Positions 37,000 to 49,438 of a DNA stretch of 64,000 nt are shown here, piece by piece (the stretch's first letter is position 1; every line of letters begins with the position of its first letter). A model generated the notes under the pieces. It did not search any database. It was not told where the DNA came from and saw nothing but the letters and a program-made list of their open reading frames with translations. The DNA comes from Spirodela intermedia (Eukaryota; Streptophyta; Magnoliopsida; Alismatales; Araceae). The stretch lies in contig LR746266.1 in NCBI GenBank assembly GCA_902729315.2, positions 1,183,001 to 1,247,000 on the forward strand, given 5' to 3'. The position numbers and the translations under genes are program-made.

Positions 37000-37453
37000 G
37001 TTGACTTTCGTCATTCACGGGTTGGGCCCTTTTCCAAGTCAACGGGCGATTCTCGGGCGGGTCAAAGGCTCAAAGCGAGGACCGAGCTTCATAAAAATTC
37101 CCCAGCCCTCTTCAGAAAAACTCTCCGAACCCAGTTCTCATTGAAAACAGCCGGGCCGAGCTGGAAACGAAGTTCTGAACAAAAACTAGGATCCATTCTA
37201 GACAGAAAACTCCCCACCGGTGGGCGACTACCATAAAAAGCATAAGGTGGGGGATGAACCGGTCTCGGATTTACATGAAGCAACAGGTGGAGTTTGCTAA
37301 ATTAAGTAACAGCGTCTGCTCCCATGAGAGAGAAAGAAGCCGGCGGGGAGCTCTAGTCGGAGGCTGGAGGTGGCTTCTTCTTCTGCTTCTTCTTCTTCTT
37401 CGTCCTGCCGCCTTGGTCGTTCATTGCTGCCGCTCAGGAGGGGAGCAGGGGCT
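36362..37453. other. Convergent 3' flanks of FAX3-like and VSR genes
   Basis: The two genes end facing each other across this 1.1-kb gap. It holds their 3' UTRs and a tandem duplication with GA and AT microsatellites. No gene is apparent. Confidence 0.6.
36663..37100 (+). repeat. Tandem duplication, about 210-230-bp unit, with hairpins
   Basis: The unit starts near GACCCTTTTGATCTGAGA (36670) and again near GAACCCATTTAATCTGAGA (36879). Each copy holds a GA run, then CCCGTTGAC and, about 32 bp on, GTCAACGGG, a perfect 9-bp inverted repeat (36769-36777 with 36810-36818; 36997-37005 with 37038-37046). The second copy has gained an AT microsatellite (36958-36996). TTGAC is also the W-box core. 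Confidence 0.8.
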
Positions 37454-40400
37454 TCAGACATTTCCATGGGGGACGTGGTTGGGGTTGTCCCCCTGATTGT
37501 CCAGAGGCATGTACTGGGCCATGATGGCGCGGATCTCCGAGTCCATGTACCTCTGCATTGGGAAGAAGATTGTCGGTTTAAAGAAGTCAATGAATTACAA
37601 GATCTTTGTCGCAGGCAGGAATGAAACTGAGAGAGAGCAAGATTAATAACAAGGCTGCTTTTCTCGGTTCATAAAGATCCTCATGATCGGTTCCTCTTGT
37701 TCTTTTTCCGTCAAAGAATAAAAAAATAAAAAAAAATCAACGTGAAGGAACTAAAAATAGCAACTTTAAATATCAGGGTGGTTTTGCCTGGTCATAGATG
37801 TTCTCAGAGTAGAACATTTTTCTCCGAGAAATTCCATTTAAAATTAACAAAAATGAAAAATATTGCATATTAAGTAATTAATATCAGGCACGAGTTAAGA
37901 AAAGAAAGAAAGAATTGTCAATATCAGGTGGGAATTGTTAAGAAAATTCCTTGAAAAAATTTGCGCCTGCTTCTGCTGCTTTAGAGAGAGAACAGAGGAG
38001 AGAGAAGGAACTGAGAGGATTACCCGGATTCTGTATTTGTATACGGCATACCCTCCAAACCCAGCTACGGCCAGGCCGAGCAGGATGAACCACATGAAGC
38101 TCCAGCTGACCTCAGCTGTCGCCTTCTTGCCTGCACACCATTTCCAGAGGGCTGAATGTCACAACGAGACCGAGTGAGCTGCTTCAAGGCCGCAGCTTTT
38201 GAAGATCTTGGTGGGTGAGGAATCATAATCAGATGAACCATCCACATTTATCTGATATATATGGTTAATAAAACCCTAAAAAACAAGATTCCCGTTCATC
38301 AAGAACCTCGGATTGGCCATTTTCATCTAATTTATCAATATATTTCGTCCGAGGAGTAAAAGGGGAAGATCAGCGCCACTCCCCTAGCTTAGGCTCATTC
38401 TTTCCTGAAATGGCCACAGGCTTTTCTTGAAGTTATTAAGAGGGTTCTTCCGAGAGGAACTCACTGATGCAAGTGTCGTGCTCCTTCATGTACAGTAGGC
38501 CGCCACTGCAGCTGCACTCGTAGCTGCCCCAAGTGTTCTTGCACTTGCATTCTGAGCACTGGCACGCGACCTTCTCTTTGCATTCATCAACATCTAAGGC
38601 AGTCAAGAAGGAGGAAAACAGTCTTCAGACAGATGCTGCAGGCATTGAAGATTCCTCACAGTTGCCCATAGATTTCACCAAGGGAGATATGCTAAAACAG
38701 GAAATGGTATATGGGTTAAGGTGGCAACGGCAGGTGCGCTGAGTCGGAGTACCTTCACACGTGCTGACTCCATCACCTTTGAATCCAGGTGGGCATCTAC
38801 ATCCCTTGGATTCGTCTTCCTGCATAACAAGAGTAGACTGATGACGGTAAATACCAGCGAGGAAGGGGATCAGAAAGTCAAACCACTTACGATGCAGGCA
38901 GAGAATGTCTGGCCATTGCGAGTTTGCTTCCAACAACCTCCATTGTTGATCTCACAACGCCCGGACCCAGCAGCTGGAGAAGAAGAATATTTTTCTGATG
39001 ATGAAAGATAAATAAAAAAGCGACAGAGGAGAGCAGAGAAAGAGACCATCTCTTTCTTTTTTTTTTTTGGACTTGAACATCACCATGAATTCCAACATAA
39101 TCTTCCCAAAGTCTACAGGAAGTGAAACCGTCACTATCGTTTTGAAGAGTCAGGGGCCAGTTTCTACTTTGGTGATTGGTACCATTGAACGTTCCTCTTG
39201 TCAAAAGAGGGTTGACTATAGGCAGGATAACTGGCCATAAAGCTTTAAATCCTATTAGATCTTAGATAACCCAGATTCATGGGAACCGGGGTCAACAGAC
39301 CGTACATCAGCATGTCTAATAGACCCTAGCGGCAGTCCACCAATTACTTTATACATTGACAATGAATTACATAAGTTCCATCCATCCGTCCAATAGAGAA
39401 AAATCGGCCGGGTACCGCGGGGAGGAGGGGAAGGAGGGGAGTAAAACCCTGTGTTCCTAATATCTGGGACTCAATTGTTTGCAGACTTTTCAGAAGAAAA
39501 AACATAGTTTTTGAAGGAGGCTAAGGAGACGGCCCGCTGCCTCATTGCAAGACGACTTTCAAACATGTCTATAAAAAATGAAATAATAAAATCATTGTTT
39601 ATGCTGAGATAAATAAAATAAAGTACGCACATATACGCGAAAAGTTGCCTACCTTCACAATGCGTATATCCATCACCCACAAATTTCACACCCTGAACAA
39701 CAGGGCACGCACAAATCCTTCCACGGAAAGTGTCCTGCACAAGAAGCTCACACAAGGTCAATACTTTGGAGCAAAAGGCAGGGGCGTTTCCGATAAATGA
39801 TCTCCACTATCAAAAGCCTGGGTAGTACTCACCTTGCAAGCAGTAATATTAGCTGCTTTATCTTGCCAACAGCCACCATTGTTCTCCAAGCATTCATTTG
39901 TTTCGACATCTGGACAATTAATATAGTACAACTAAGATAAACAATACAGGATATGAGGTAGCAAGTTTGATACTATAATATCATCAATCCTTCAATAAAA
40001 AGAATAGAGATTCGTAGATATCTTCTTCCAACCTTCACTCAAACAAACTGCGGGCTCAGTTGTTTCCTGAAACCCAGAACATATCGCTTTTAGAACTGCA
40101 CCCTTGTCCAATTTACCTGGATACAGACAATATCTTGAGACTTTATCGTACACAAAAAAACTTGAGACTTTAGAATAAGCAAGAAAAAAACCAGTAACTA
40201 ACCTCGATACTGTCTATTGTTGATCACAAGAGTTGGCAAGATGGTCACGTCTCCTCGGGATTCCTTGCCGATCTAACCCCAGAACATCAAATTAATTTAG
40301 CAAAAAACTCAATAAAACCACAGTTTTGCAAGATACAAAAATATGGAGCTTGACCTGTGCATCCTGTTCTGCTTTGAGGACTGGGTTGTCCTCATCTGCG

Positions 40401-42542
40401 TCAAGATCTCCCATGCATTTATCGATTTTTTTAAGGTCCAAACCTGCGAGCATCAATGAAGGGCATGGTGAATAAGATGATAATATGCAGATTAAGGACA
40501 ACACCTACCCCCTCGACCACTAAAATTTCTGTTGTACCAAGAATTACATGGACGAAACACCTACCCAGCGAACGAATAACCTCGTCAGCACATTCCTTCG
40601 TGTACTTCTTCTCTTTCATTGGGCATCGAATAGAGAAATCAGTGACATAATCCCACCAAAGCCAAGGTTTGCCACTCTCATTAGCAACTCTAAACAAGCA
40701 AACTTGACGCAAATTTTGGACTACCACATCTTTTCCATCATACCCTCGGCTGAAGTCCTGCTCAGGATCAGGAGCACAATACCTCCCGTGATTGATGCAC
40801 TGTGACTTGCACTGTTTGCTTAGGGTGAAAGCCTCAGGACAGTACCACGTAATGTAGTGAGGAGTGAACTGTGTGTATCCCTTCTGCTCCAGTATCTGCG
40901 CTGCTCCTTTAAAGCTCTTCACAAAATCTATCTGACTTTCGCACTTGACACCACACTCGTCATTGCTATTTGTCCAGAATTCATACTCCACACGCTCATC
41001 GGGGTGAGGTAGTGATTCTCTCCAATCCAGGTTGACACTGACCATTTCGCTATTTGACAAGGACTTCTTGAATCTGTCCCCGAGGCTTTTGCTGATGAGA
41101 GCTGCTGGGATGGTGATATTTTGCAAATAATCTGCTTTTGCATTATCCTCCTCAGGTGTGTCCATGGTTATCAAGGGTTCGATCCTATCATCAGCAACAA
41201 GGATAGCAGCAGCTCCCGCTTTTTGTGCATTCCATGCCTTTGCAGTGAAATAGCAATCTGTGCATAGTACAAAGTTACTGATCATATGCCATGTAATGAA
41301 GATTTACGATAAAAAATAATTCAGTACATTTTCATGAAGAGCTATACTGATGGAAATGCCCCAATGCATGCATTTTGTGATGTAGGAAATACATATGATT
41401 TATAAAGCATTTTTTTAAAAGCAAACTAGATGCTTCTGTAAACAACTATGAAAAATCGATCAACGACTATGACGACTTATGTAAACAAAATGCAACGGTT
41501 TCCACACATCAAGTTCATCAAATAAGACACAATATTCTGATTTCTGGGATCAAAAGAAGGGACACAATGAGAAGTCATTTCAGGTAGAAATCTGAGGACA
41601 TTTCCCAAGAACATTGGATGGAAAAGGAAAAGGCCTTTCTGGACATAATTTTTCACAGATGATTCCCCTGAGACCTAGGCTCCTTAGCCCTACTTTCAAG
41701 ATGAACAATCAAATAACCTGATGAGTAATGGCAATACAGATATCTCACACCTTTTCATTCTCCAATGAGGAAAAGAATAGCAATAGATGATTGTTTTGAC
41801 GACTTTGATAAATAGAAATCCCCATCGAAAGGAATTAGACAATGAAAAAACAAACATGCAATCAACGAGTATGGCCATCAAGTTGGTGAAAAAGGGGACT
41901 CGAAAAATCAATGATCAGCTGACTGTCAGATAATCACATCCGTGAATGCATATGATCTGTCAGTTCCTCGAAAGGTAAGAAAGCTGCAGAGAATCAGACG
42001 ATACTTCATTGCAGCAAGAAAAGAAAACTATGTACCAAGAGATGTAGGCATTTAATAAAAGGGAACGATCTGAAAGGTAACCGAGCCAATGCTACCAGTC
42101 ATTTTTTTTACTCCATGTACATGGTAAAGGCTTCATTTACGAAGGGTGGCAACAAGGATTATCTTTATCAGGCAAAGCAACAGTTCAAAGAAACCCGACG
42201 AACACAAGAGAGAAAGGAAATAAATACTGAGTCTGAAGTGAGATATTGACCTCCTCTGTCCACGAGAAGGAAGGTAGGAAATCCCCCAGCCTTGGATCTG
42301 AAGGAAATATCAAACTCATCGAAACCGTTGCAAGCTTTTGTGTTTGCCTTTGGAAACATCACTAAGCCAACCATCGTCCCACCATACTGGGGGATCCCAA
42401 AGTTTCCAATTGCACACTCGTAGACATCTTTCAACGAGTCAGGCGAAGTCACCTTCAAGCTGTTCTTCTCCACGATGAATTTCGCATCGGCAGTTCCCCA
42501 GAGCATAAAAATAAAGACGGCGAAAGTTATTGTTCTTCCCAT
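37454..42542 (-). CDS. VSR: Vacuolar sorting receptor (BP-80/VSR type)
   Basis: Twelve minus-strand exons: 42251-42542, 40565-41257, 40355-40443, 40203-40272, 40033-40116, 39833-39909, 39653-39734, 38891-38973, 38753-38819, 38465-38593, 38024-38130 and 37454-37552. They encode 623 residues, the normal VSR length, and all frames close. A signal peptide (1-20) is followed by [15 protein letters not shown] and a protease-associated domain up to about 165 ([32 protein letters not shown]). Next comes the VSR-specific region ([42 protein letters not shown]). Three EGF-like repeats span about 405-555, the last with DVDECKE. One membrane helix lies near 568-587. The cytosolic tail carries YMPL (605-608), the clathrin-adaptor motif. 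VSRs carry soluble cargo with NPIR-like signals from the trans-Golgi to the vacuole. I cannot assign the exact paralogue. Confidence 0.95.
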
Positions 42543-44257
42543 CCTCACAAGCAACTCTGGGGACCGACAAATCCTTCACGGGTAGATCGCCGAATATCAC
42601 CCCGGAACTGAAAAAAACAACATGAGAACAAGATCAGGAAACCAAAATCTGCCTCTCCCAGAACATAATCCACGAAAAAATCCGGATGAAACGCAGACGA
42701 TGAGGCTCTAGTCGGAAACAAACCAGCCCGAGGAAGAAAACCTCAGTAGGAGGGATAAGGAACGAATGCCAGATCTTTCATCGGGGAACTCGGGCGCCGA
42801 AGTAAGTTCAGAAAGCAAAAACTAACTCCTACGGCCATCAATTCGCGAAAACCAGATCGGGAAAGAGAAACCAGGCATCCCTTGTCCCTCCCTCCCCCAG
42901 TGGGACCTTCGGAAGCAGGGGAATGGACAATGAGAGGGTGACTTCGATTCTCCGCCTACATAACCAACTATATCATAGCCCTACAGTCCGGTATCACACA
43001 TCAAGGTAAGCAAATTGCCGCCGGAACCTGTAGAGCCGGGGGAACGCGCTCGCCCGTCTTCCCTCGCCACCTTTGGAAATCTCGACGCCGACAACGCGAC
43101 GATCCTACTACGCACCACGCGGAAGAGAGAGAGAGAGTTAACAGCCCTCCCTTCCTCCAGACGGTAAGAGGAAAACAGAACAAGTGGCGGCGGGGAGCCA
43201 GGCCCTCGAAGAGTCCACCGATCCGACAGCCCGAGGCAGTCCTCACCGTCCCTACCGCCACTCTCTCTCTCCTCTCTCTCTGTTTCTCTCTCTTTCCTCT
43301 CTCTGTAGGGGTGGTAACTCGACGTGGGAGGAGGAAGAGGAAGAGAACACGTCACTGGGGGACGCTGCTTCTCGGTAAGCTTCATGCATACGGCAGCCCC
43401 ACTGAAACGAGATCCGATTTGGAGAAAGTAAATTGGTGCAGAGAAGCCGCAGATCACAACAACCTTATCGTGATCCAGCACAGTTCCAATTAAAACGTGC
43501 TACGTCAGGGAAGGTGCTTATTTGGCCTTTTATTTTAACAAAATATAATTAAGTATTTTCCCTGTTATGATATAAAATCACATTACTTGATCTGCTAGCG
43601 TGCATTGCCCTTCTTCTTTCACTATATTTTTATGATTTATATTTAAAAAATTAGATCATATTTTAGGCAAATTTTCAAGGGAATGTTTTTACGAAGGATT
43701 TATAAATAAATAAATAAATATCGATGATAGAATAATTTATGATTATTAGGACCGGGAATTTAATAACCCATTCATTATTCCTGAGGCTCGCCACACCGCC
43801 TTCTCACGTGACCGTCGACGCCACGCTCTGAATCGACTGCCATATCAAAACACGTGTCGGCGTTAATTAAAATATATTACTTATTTATGATTCTCGGATT
43901 TTCTCTCTCCTGATTTTGAGACGCGAAGCACGTGCACATTGACTGTGGACCCCAACGCCTCCCCCTCCCCCCCACCCCACACGATATTTTCGTAATGACG
44001 TGTAGGACCTCTCTTTATTTGATATTATGTATGGATCCATGGTTAATGATCCTCTGAAGAGAAAGGAAGAGTAATTAGGAAGAATTCATCAGTTAGGGAA
44101 TATATTTCTAGTGTTATATTTTAATTTTAATTTAGGATAAATGTGATAAAAATCTCAAATGGTTATGTCTTCTCCAAATTATAGAGTTGCCAGGACGGTC
44201 CTTCGACAATTATAATACTTCATGGTGTTACAATGAAGTAGGCCTTTACCACTTTTA

Positions 44258-44324
<67 letters not shown>

Positions 44325-44335
44325 GCACACTCATT
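44258..44335. repeat. Compound (CT)n-(CA)n microsatellite
   Basis: A CT run is followed by CACACA from about 44311. A separate GA run lies at 44563-44589. Confidence 0.9.
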
Positions 44336-46812
44336 CAGAAGACACGGCTTCCATCTTTATGATAAGGAAGCCAGGTCCAAGATTGAGAAGAAATCACAGG
44401 ATTGACGTGAGCCAGAGCTAGGACTAATGGGCCAAGCTCGATCAAGGGTCTGGCTCTACTCTTTGCAAGAAGCAAGCTCGGCCTTGGGTGCTAGGAGCCT
44501 TGCAAACCCTTGAACTCAGATTATCCACTGTTGTCGGGGTAATTAATTTCTACAGATCAAGGTAGAGAGAGAGAGAGAGAGAGAGAGAGTCATAGCGAAT
44601 TCTACTTTCTGCACTATCTCCTCTGGGTTACACTATTCACATATAGTACAATACCTCCTTCTAATTTCGGACTTTCACCAGATTCATCACTCTAGTAGCC
44701 TATGTTCCACTAGTATTTGCTTCTAGACTTTAGACTCAAGGTAGCAATATACTCCACATATATGTGTTAGCTCACTATTCTAGACTCAAGGCTTGAGAAA
44801 TACACAATCACACAGCCACTTTTTGATAGTAATATTTTTTTATGACTGTAATTCAATTATTTTCAAAGAGAAATGAACCCAACCAAAAAAATTCCTGGTC
44901 TCTAGAACTTCATTGTAGTGGTCTATTGATTAAAGCTGGAAGTTCTTATCATGTACTTAGTCCTTGGAAGATTATTGATCGAATGCATATCCTTATTGAT
45001 GTTGAGGACCTGAATTCACCTTATAATTTGATCTTTTCTACACTTTTTTTTATATGACTCAAACCTTCTTGCCTTTTCCAACTTTTAAATTTTCTCTAAA
45101 AAAATGTTACATTTTCTAATTTGTATTTCAACATTTAATATGACCATATTCTGTATTATTCAAACATTAACTTGCACATGTCGAATGAATAGCTTTTCTT
45201 TGTTATATTAGAGCCTAAATGTCATATGTAGATATTTTATTAGATATTATGCTATTAATTTATCTTAAGCATTTATTAGATCCCACTATTGAGCCACTAT
45301 GAGGTGCTAAGCTAATATTAGATCCCATTGAAATAAGGTTCATATATTAATAGACCAATTACTTTAGAGAAGCCAATTCAAATCACTACTCATCTTACCA
45401 ATTACATGGGGATGAATGCTCAACCAATTAAAAGTGGCAACTAACTATATTGATGGTGGGATTAGTAGAGATGCTAGTGAATGTATCTGACGAGATTGTA
45501 GCCACAAATTTTAGATGTAAACTGAAAATTTCCTCAAAGTTGCATGGAAAAATGTTAACTTTGTTAAATATTTTGAATATGTATTACAAAATCTTAAGAT
45601 TTTATAAGAAAAATGTTTAAATGAAGACAAAAGATAATAATAAATCTCCAATAAATATAACTAAAAAATATGTAGGTTTTTCTTTTTTGAAGTAGAATAC
45701 AAGTGGAATCCTCATATCTCATGCTGGCATTTGAACAATGACAACCTAAACAAAAGTTGTAGATAATAGATGTCATCTTTGTTGATTTTTGAAGCCTTTC
45801 TAGCTTTAATGTTGAAAAATTACATTGAAGTAAATAATATTTGCATACTACTGAATTTATGATGAGTGGCTATCAAGTATTCACAAATTATTTTTTTGTA
45901 CTTAAGTGAAGTCCCATGTGATTTAGGAAATGAGTCAAAACCCATTGTGTCTCTTTATGTTCATAGAAAGGGGTTGGTTTATAAGTTGACTTTTAAAAAG
46001 GAGTTATTAATTATACTCTTAGTGAGGAAGATAATATGACATAATGATGATTCTACATTAATAATATAAATATATGGTCTTTTATCAACTAGGAAAAGCA
46101 TATTTTAGCTAGTGATGAAGTTTCTTATGTGTTTATAATTTATTGTTTGTAAATCCTATGTTTTAAGTTCATTGTAAGAGGCGAGTTTACTCATTTGGTG
46201 AGAATAGTTTTAATACTTAATGACATATACGAAGAAAATGAGTGTACTCATTTTGAAGAAAAAATCTCAATTCTCATAGTGATAGAAATACTAAGGTAGG
46301 AAAGTCAAATCATTAGACAATACAAGTCTCAAACAAAGGACATATAAGGGTATAATATTAATTTTTCATAAAACATGCTTACATATTAGTGTAACCTCTA
46401 AATCTATTTGAAACAATTTATTTTAGCCTTAGAGTATTTGAGACTAATTTTTTTAAAAAATGACTATACTATGAACTAGCCATTGGATAACTTGTAAATA
46501 GTTGTTGGAATGAATTAATGTTTTTTGAATGTTAAAAACCCAAAACTCAAGAAAAGATTGAGTATAAAATAATTGTGCCCTTCAACATTTAACCATAAAT
46601 TTCCATGTTGCAAGAATGACATCTTTCTAGATCATTTTGATACACTGAAAGATACTTCCACGCATAACTAAGCTTCCATGCATAAAATAAGCTATGTGCT
46701 AAAATTTTCAAAAGTATATTTTTTTACCGTTTGATATTTTTACTTCATATAACTGGGTCAATTTAGAGGTGTTACTTGAAACAATTTAGCTGGGTTCTAA
46801 TGTAATTGTGTT

Positions 46813-47025
46813 GACATGGAGTCATCACCTAAAAGAGATTAGCTGATTTTTAATATAGTTGAGATGACCTAGAGTCATCAATCTAGAATAAATTAGTTAA
46901 GTTAACATAGAGATGCCAATCACATATCAATTAGTTGTTGATAATCTAGTTGGATGGACCTAGAGCCATCAATTTAAAATACATTAGTTGGAGCCTAATC
47001 TAGTTGAGATATCCTAGAAACATCA
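46813..47025 (+). repeat. Degenerate tandem repeat, about 50-bp spacing
   Basis: The phrase GACCTAGAGTCATCA and variants occurs at 46813, 46866, 46957 and 47011, with a weaker copy near 46903. TTAGTTG and TAATCTAGTTG phrases lie between copies. The array is imperfect and its origin is unclear. Confidence 0.5.
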
Positions 47026-49149
47026 ATTAAGTGGGCATTTGATGGGTATTAATTGTTTTTGCCATGTAGAGTTGTAAACCTAGAAGAGAGTTGTATGTCA
47101 ATTAAATTTGCCCCCCCAAGAGTTGTGAATCAAAAATAATTATCTTTTGAAAGCATTTGCTTAACTAGAGTCATTAACATTCATAGATGTTGGCTGAAAC
47201 ATTTATGTTCAATAATTTTTATTTATGAGATCTAGTAGAACATAGTCCTTAAGGAGTGGGGTAAACCCCTTGTGTCAAACTACTATGAACATTGATTCTA
47301 GTTGTGATGAGAGAACCTAAATTTAGTTAAAAACTCAAAAATATCAAATACCCCCTTTCCTCTCATTGCCTTGTAAAAACATACAATCTTTTTCATCTCA
47401 AATAAAATACTGGTAAATGTTATATTATACTATGAACTCCCATATCTTTAATAATTTTTATTTTTTTATATTATTTGCCTACTAAGAGAGATACTAGAAC
47501 ATTAACCTCCCTCTAGAATTACATAATATCATGTTGTTGCATGCATGGGCTAGGACTATGTCATGATTTTATGCCTAGGTTTTGTTTCTCATGAATCATT
47601 CTTCTAATAATTTATCATTTAATTATTTCATCATTTTGTACACACAATTTTGATGATGATCCAAGATGATGGATTGTCAAAGATTCTAATCAAGTGGATT
47701 GTCAAAGATGATGCTCAAATATGCAACATAATTAAGATAAAAAAATTAATCAATACCTATTTTCAAATCATTGCAAATAGAATAAAGGTTGACCATCTCA
47801 GGTGAAATCCTAAGAGTAATAATTTCCAAAGAGGAATTACTACTTTTTCTCTAAGGACAAACCATTGTAGCTAGGTATAGCAATGAAGTTTTGACCTTTC
47901 TCAAATATCTATCATTAAAGCTTGACTTTTTCTAAACCATTATCAATTAAGTAGGTGCTAAAACCATTTATTGTATATTCACCATCACATGACTTTTGCT
48001 CAACATCTGTTTCAATGTGTATTTCCTTTTCAAAGGCTAACTAGAATATGAAGTAAGAAGGAACAAACATGGTAGAGCTTTCAAAGATATGGTCTGGGAG
48101 TGGAGCAAGTCTTACCTGACGTAACTAAACCACTACATCAATAATTACATCAAGACTAGTTGACTTTGCATCTAAAGTTAAAACCCCTCCTCTTGCCCTC
48201 ATTTTGTGCATTTCTCTAGGGAGTTTGACCTTTCAGGACCAACATATTCTATGCTTGACGTTGACTTTTGCCTGGGGTTTAATGTCATCATGTAGCATTT
48301 TCTCGATCACCTTGAATGATTTTGGCGTTAGGAGAGGTAGGAAGGGCGGGTGAGCGACTTCCTTGAGGCCCACAAAGTATCGAAATAAATAAAAATAAAA
48401 TAGTCTAGTCCCCCAACGACTCTAACTCTTCTCTCTCCTCAGGAACCAAGCATTCCTCTCTCTCTCTGTCTCTCTCTCTCCACCTACCAGTGGGGATGGT
48501 GGTGGGTAGGGGTCCTGGCGGGTGATGCCTCCCGGCGGCGGCGGTCTAATCTATCTGCTCGTCGTCGGAAACGGGGAGGTGGCGTGGGGACGGACGGCAG
48601 AGAGGGTGACACATGGCGTAGCCGAAGGTTGGGTACTAGGGTTGCCCACGACACCGGCCCCGCCCCCCCGCCCGCCGGCGGTAGATGCCACCGAACGGAC
48701 CACGTCGACTGCCAAAATCCCTTCCTCATAAAAAGTTAGGTGGCATTTTTGGCCATCTGGGTGCCACGACTTCATCTACGTTTCAGCCGCTTTTAATCTC
48801 GCGACAGCTGGCACCTTCACTCCTCTCTCTCTAAACAGGAGCCACCCACTCCGCCTTGTGAAAGGCGTGGAGGAAAGTCAGAGCGGAGGAGGTAGGAGAG
48901 GGAGTGAGAGAGAGATCGTGTGAGGCCCAGCCTGATAGAATGATGTCTGTACACGTGGAGGCAGCGGCCCTGGCCGCCGACTCCTGGCTAGTAGGTCAAT
49001 GGTCAAAGGTCAACGGGAAAAAAAGGATGTAGGACAACCGAATGTCTATTTTTGAATAACATTGTGCTTGTTTTAATGGATATTTGATAAATAGAATTGT
49101 GACGAGGAGGGAGCGGTAACTGAGATAAAGAGGTGGCTCTTGGTTGCCT

Positions 49150-49259
49150 ACCTACCTCCGTTTGGGCCGTCAAAGTTAACGGCTGGGCGACCCACTCCAC
49201 CAACCTTCCCCTCGTCCGGTAGACCCCAACTATCCGAGCGAGATCACGCGTCACCTACC
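49150..49259 (+). promoter_or_regulatory. AC elements of the C4H promoter
   Basis: ACCTACC (AC-I) occurs at 49150-49156 and again at 49253-49259. ACCAACC (AC-II) occurs at 49199-49205. They lie about 180-290 bp upstream of the C4H start codon. R2R3-MYB factors bind these boxes to coordinate phenylpropanoid and lignin genes. Confidence 0.75.
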
Positions 49260-49321
49260 CCATCCTCTAGTGGAACAGTCAAAGATAACGGTGGCCGTCG
49301 GGTCCCGTCTTCCGGCGAGCT

Positions 49322-49327
49322 TATAAA
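49322..49327 (+). promoter_or_regulatory. TATA box of the C4H gene
   Basis: TATAAA lies 112 bp upstream of the ATG at 49439 and about 60 bp downstream of the last AC element, a normal arrangement. Confidence 0.7.
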
Positions 49328-49438
49328 GGCTTCCCCGCCGCCGTTGCCCGTCCTCAGCCCGCCATAGCGAGGCAGATTCCCTTATCTTCTTCTTCTTCCC
49401 CCCAATCTCAGATCGAGTTGCAGGGGAAGAAGGCGGAA

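Larger units (their letters stand above)
42543..49140. other. VSR promoter, then AT-rich gene-less region
   Basis: 42543-43490 is the 5' leader and promoter of the VSR gene, with a 5'-UTR intron possible because spliced-looking signals flank 42605-43010. From 43.5 to 48.4 kb the sequence is AT-rich with only short open frames and looks like decayed transposon DNA. I found no LTR pair or coding domain in it. 48.4-48.9 kb is GC-rich with CT runs and may be a gene relic or CpG-like promoter debris. No gene is supportable. Confidence 0.45.

Noticed and set aside
44842-45057. 71-codon plus-strand frame in AT-rich DNA
   Set aside because: Short, isolated, and without any recognisable motif or splice context.
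48484-48775. GC-rich open frames at 48.5-48.8 kb
   Set aside because: Proline/arginine/histidine-rich low-complexity frames on both strands with no family signature or exon partners.
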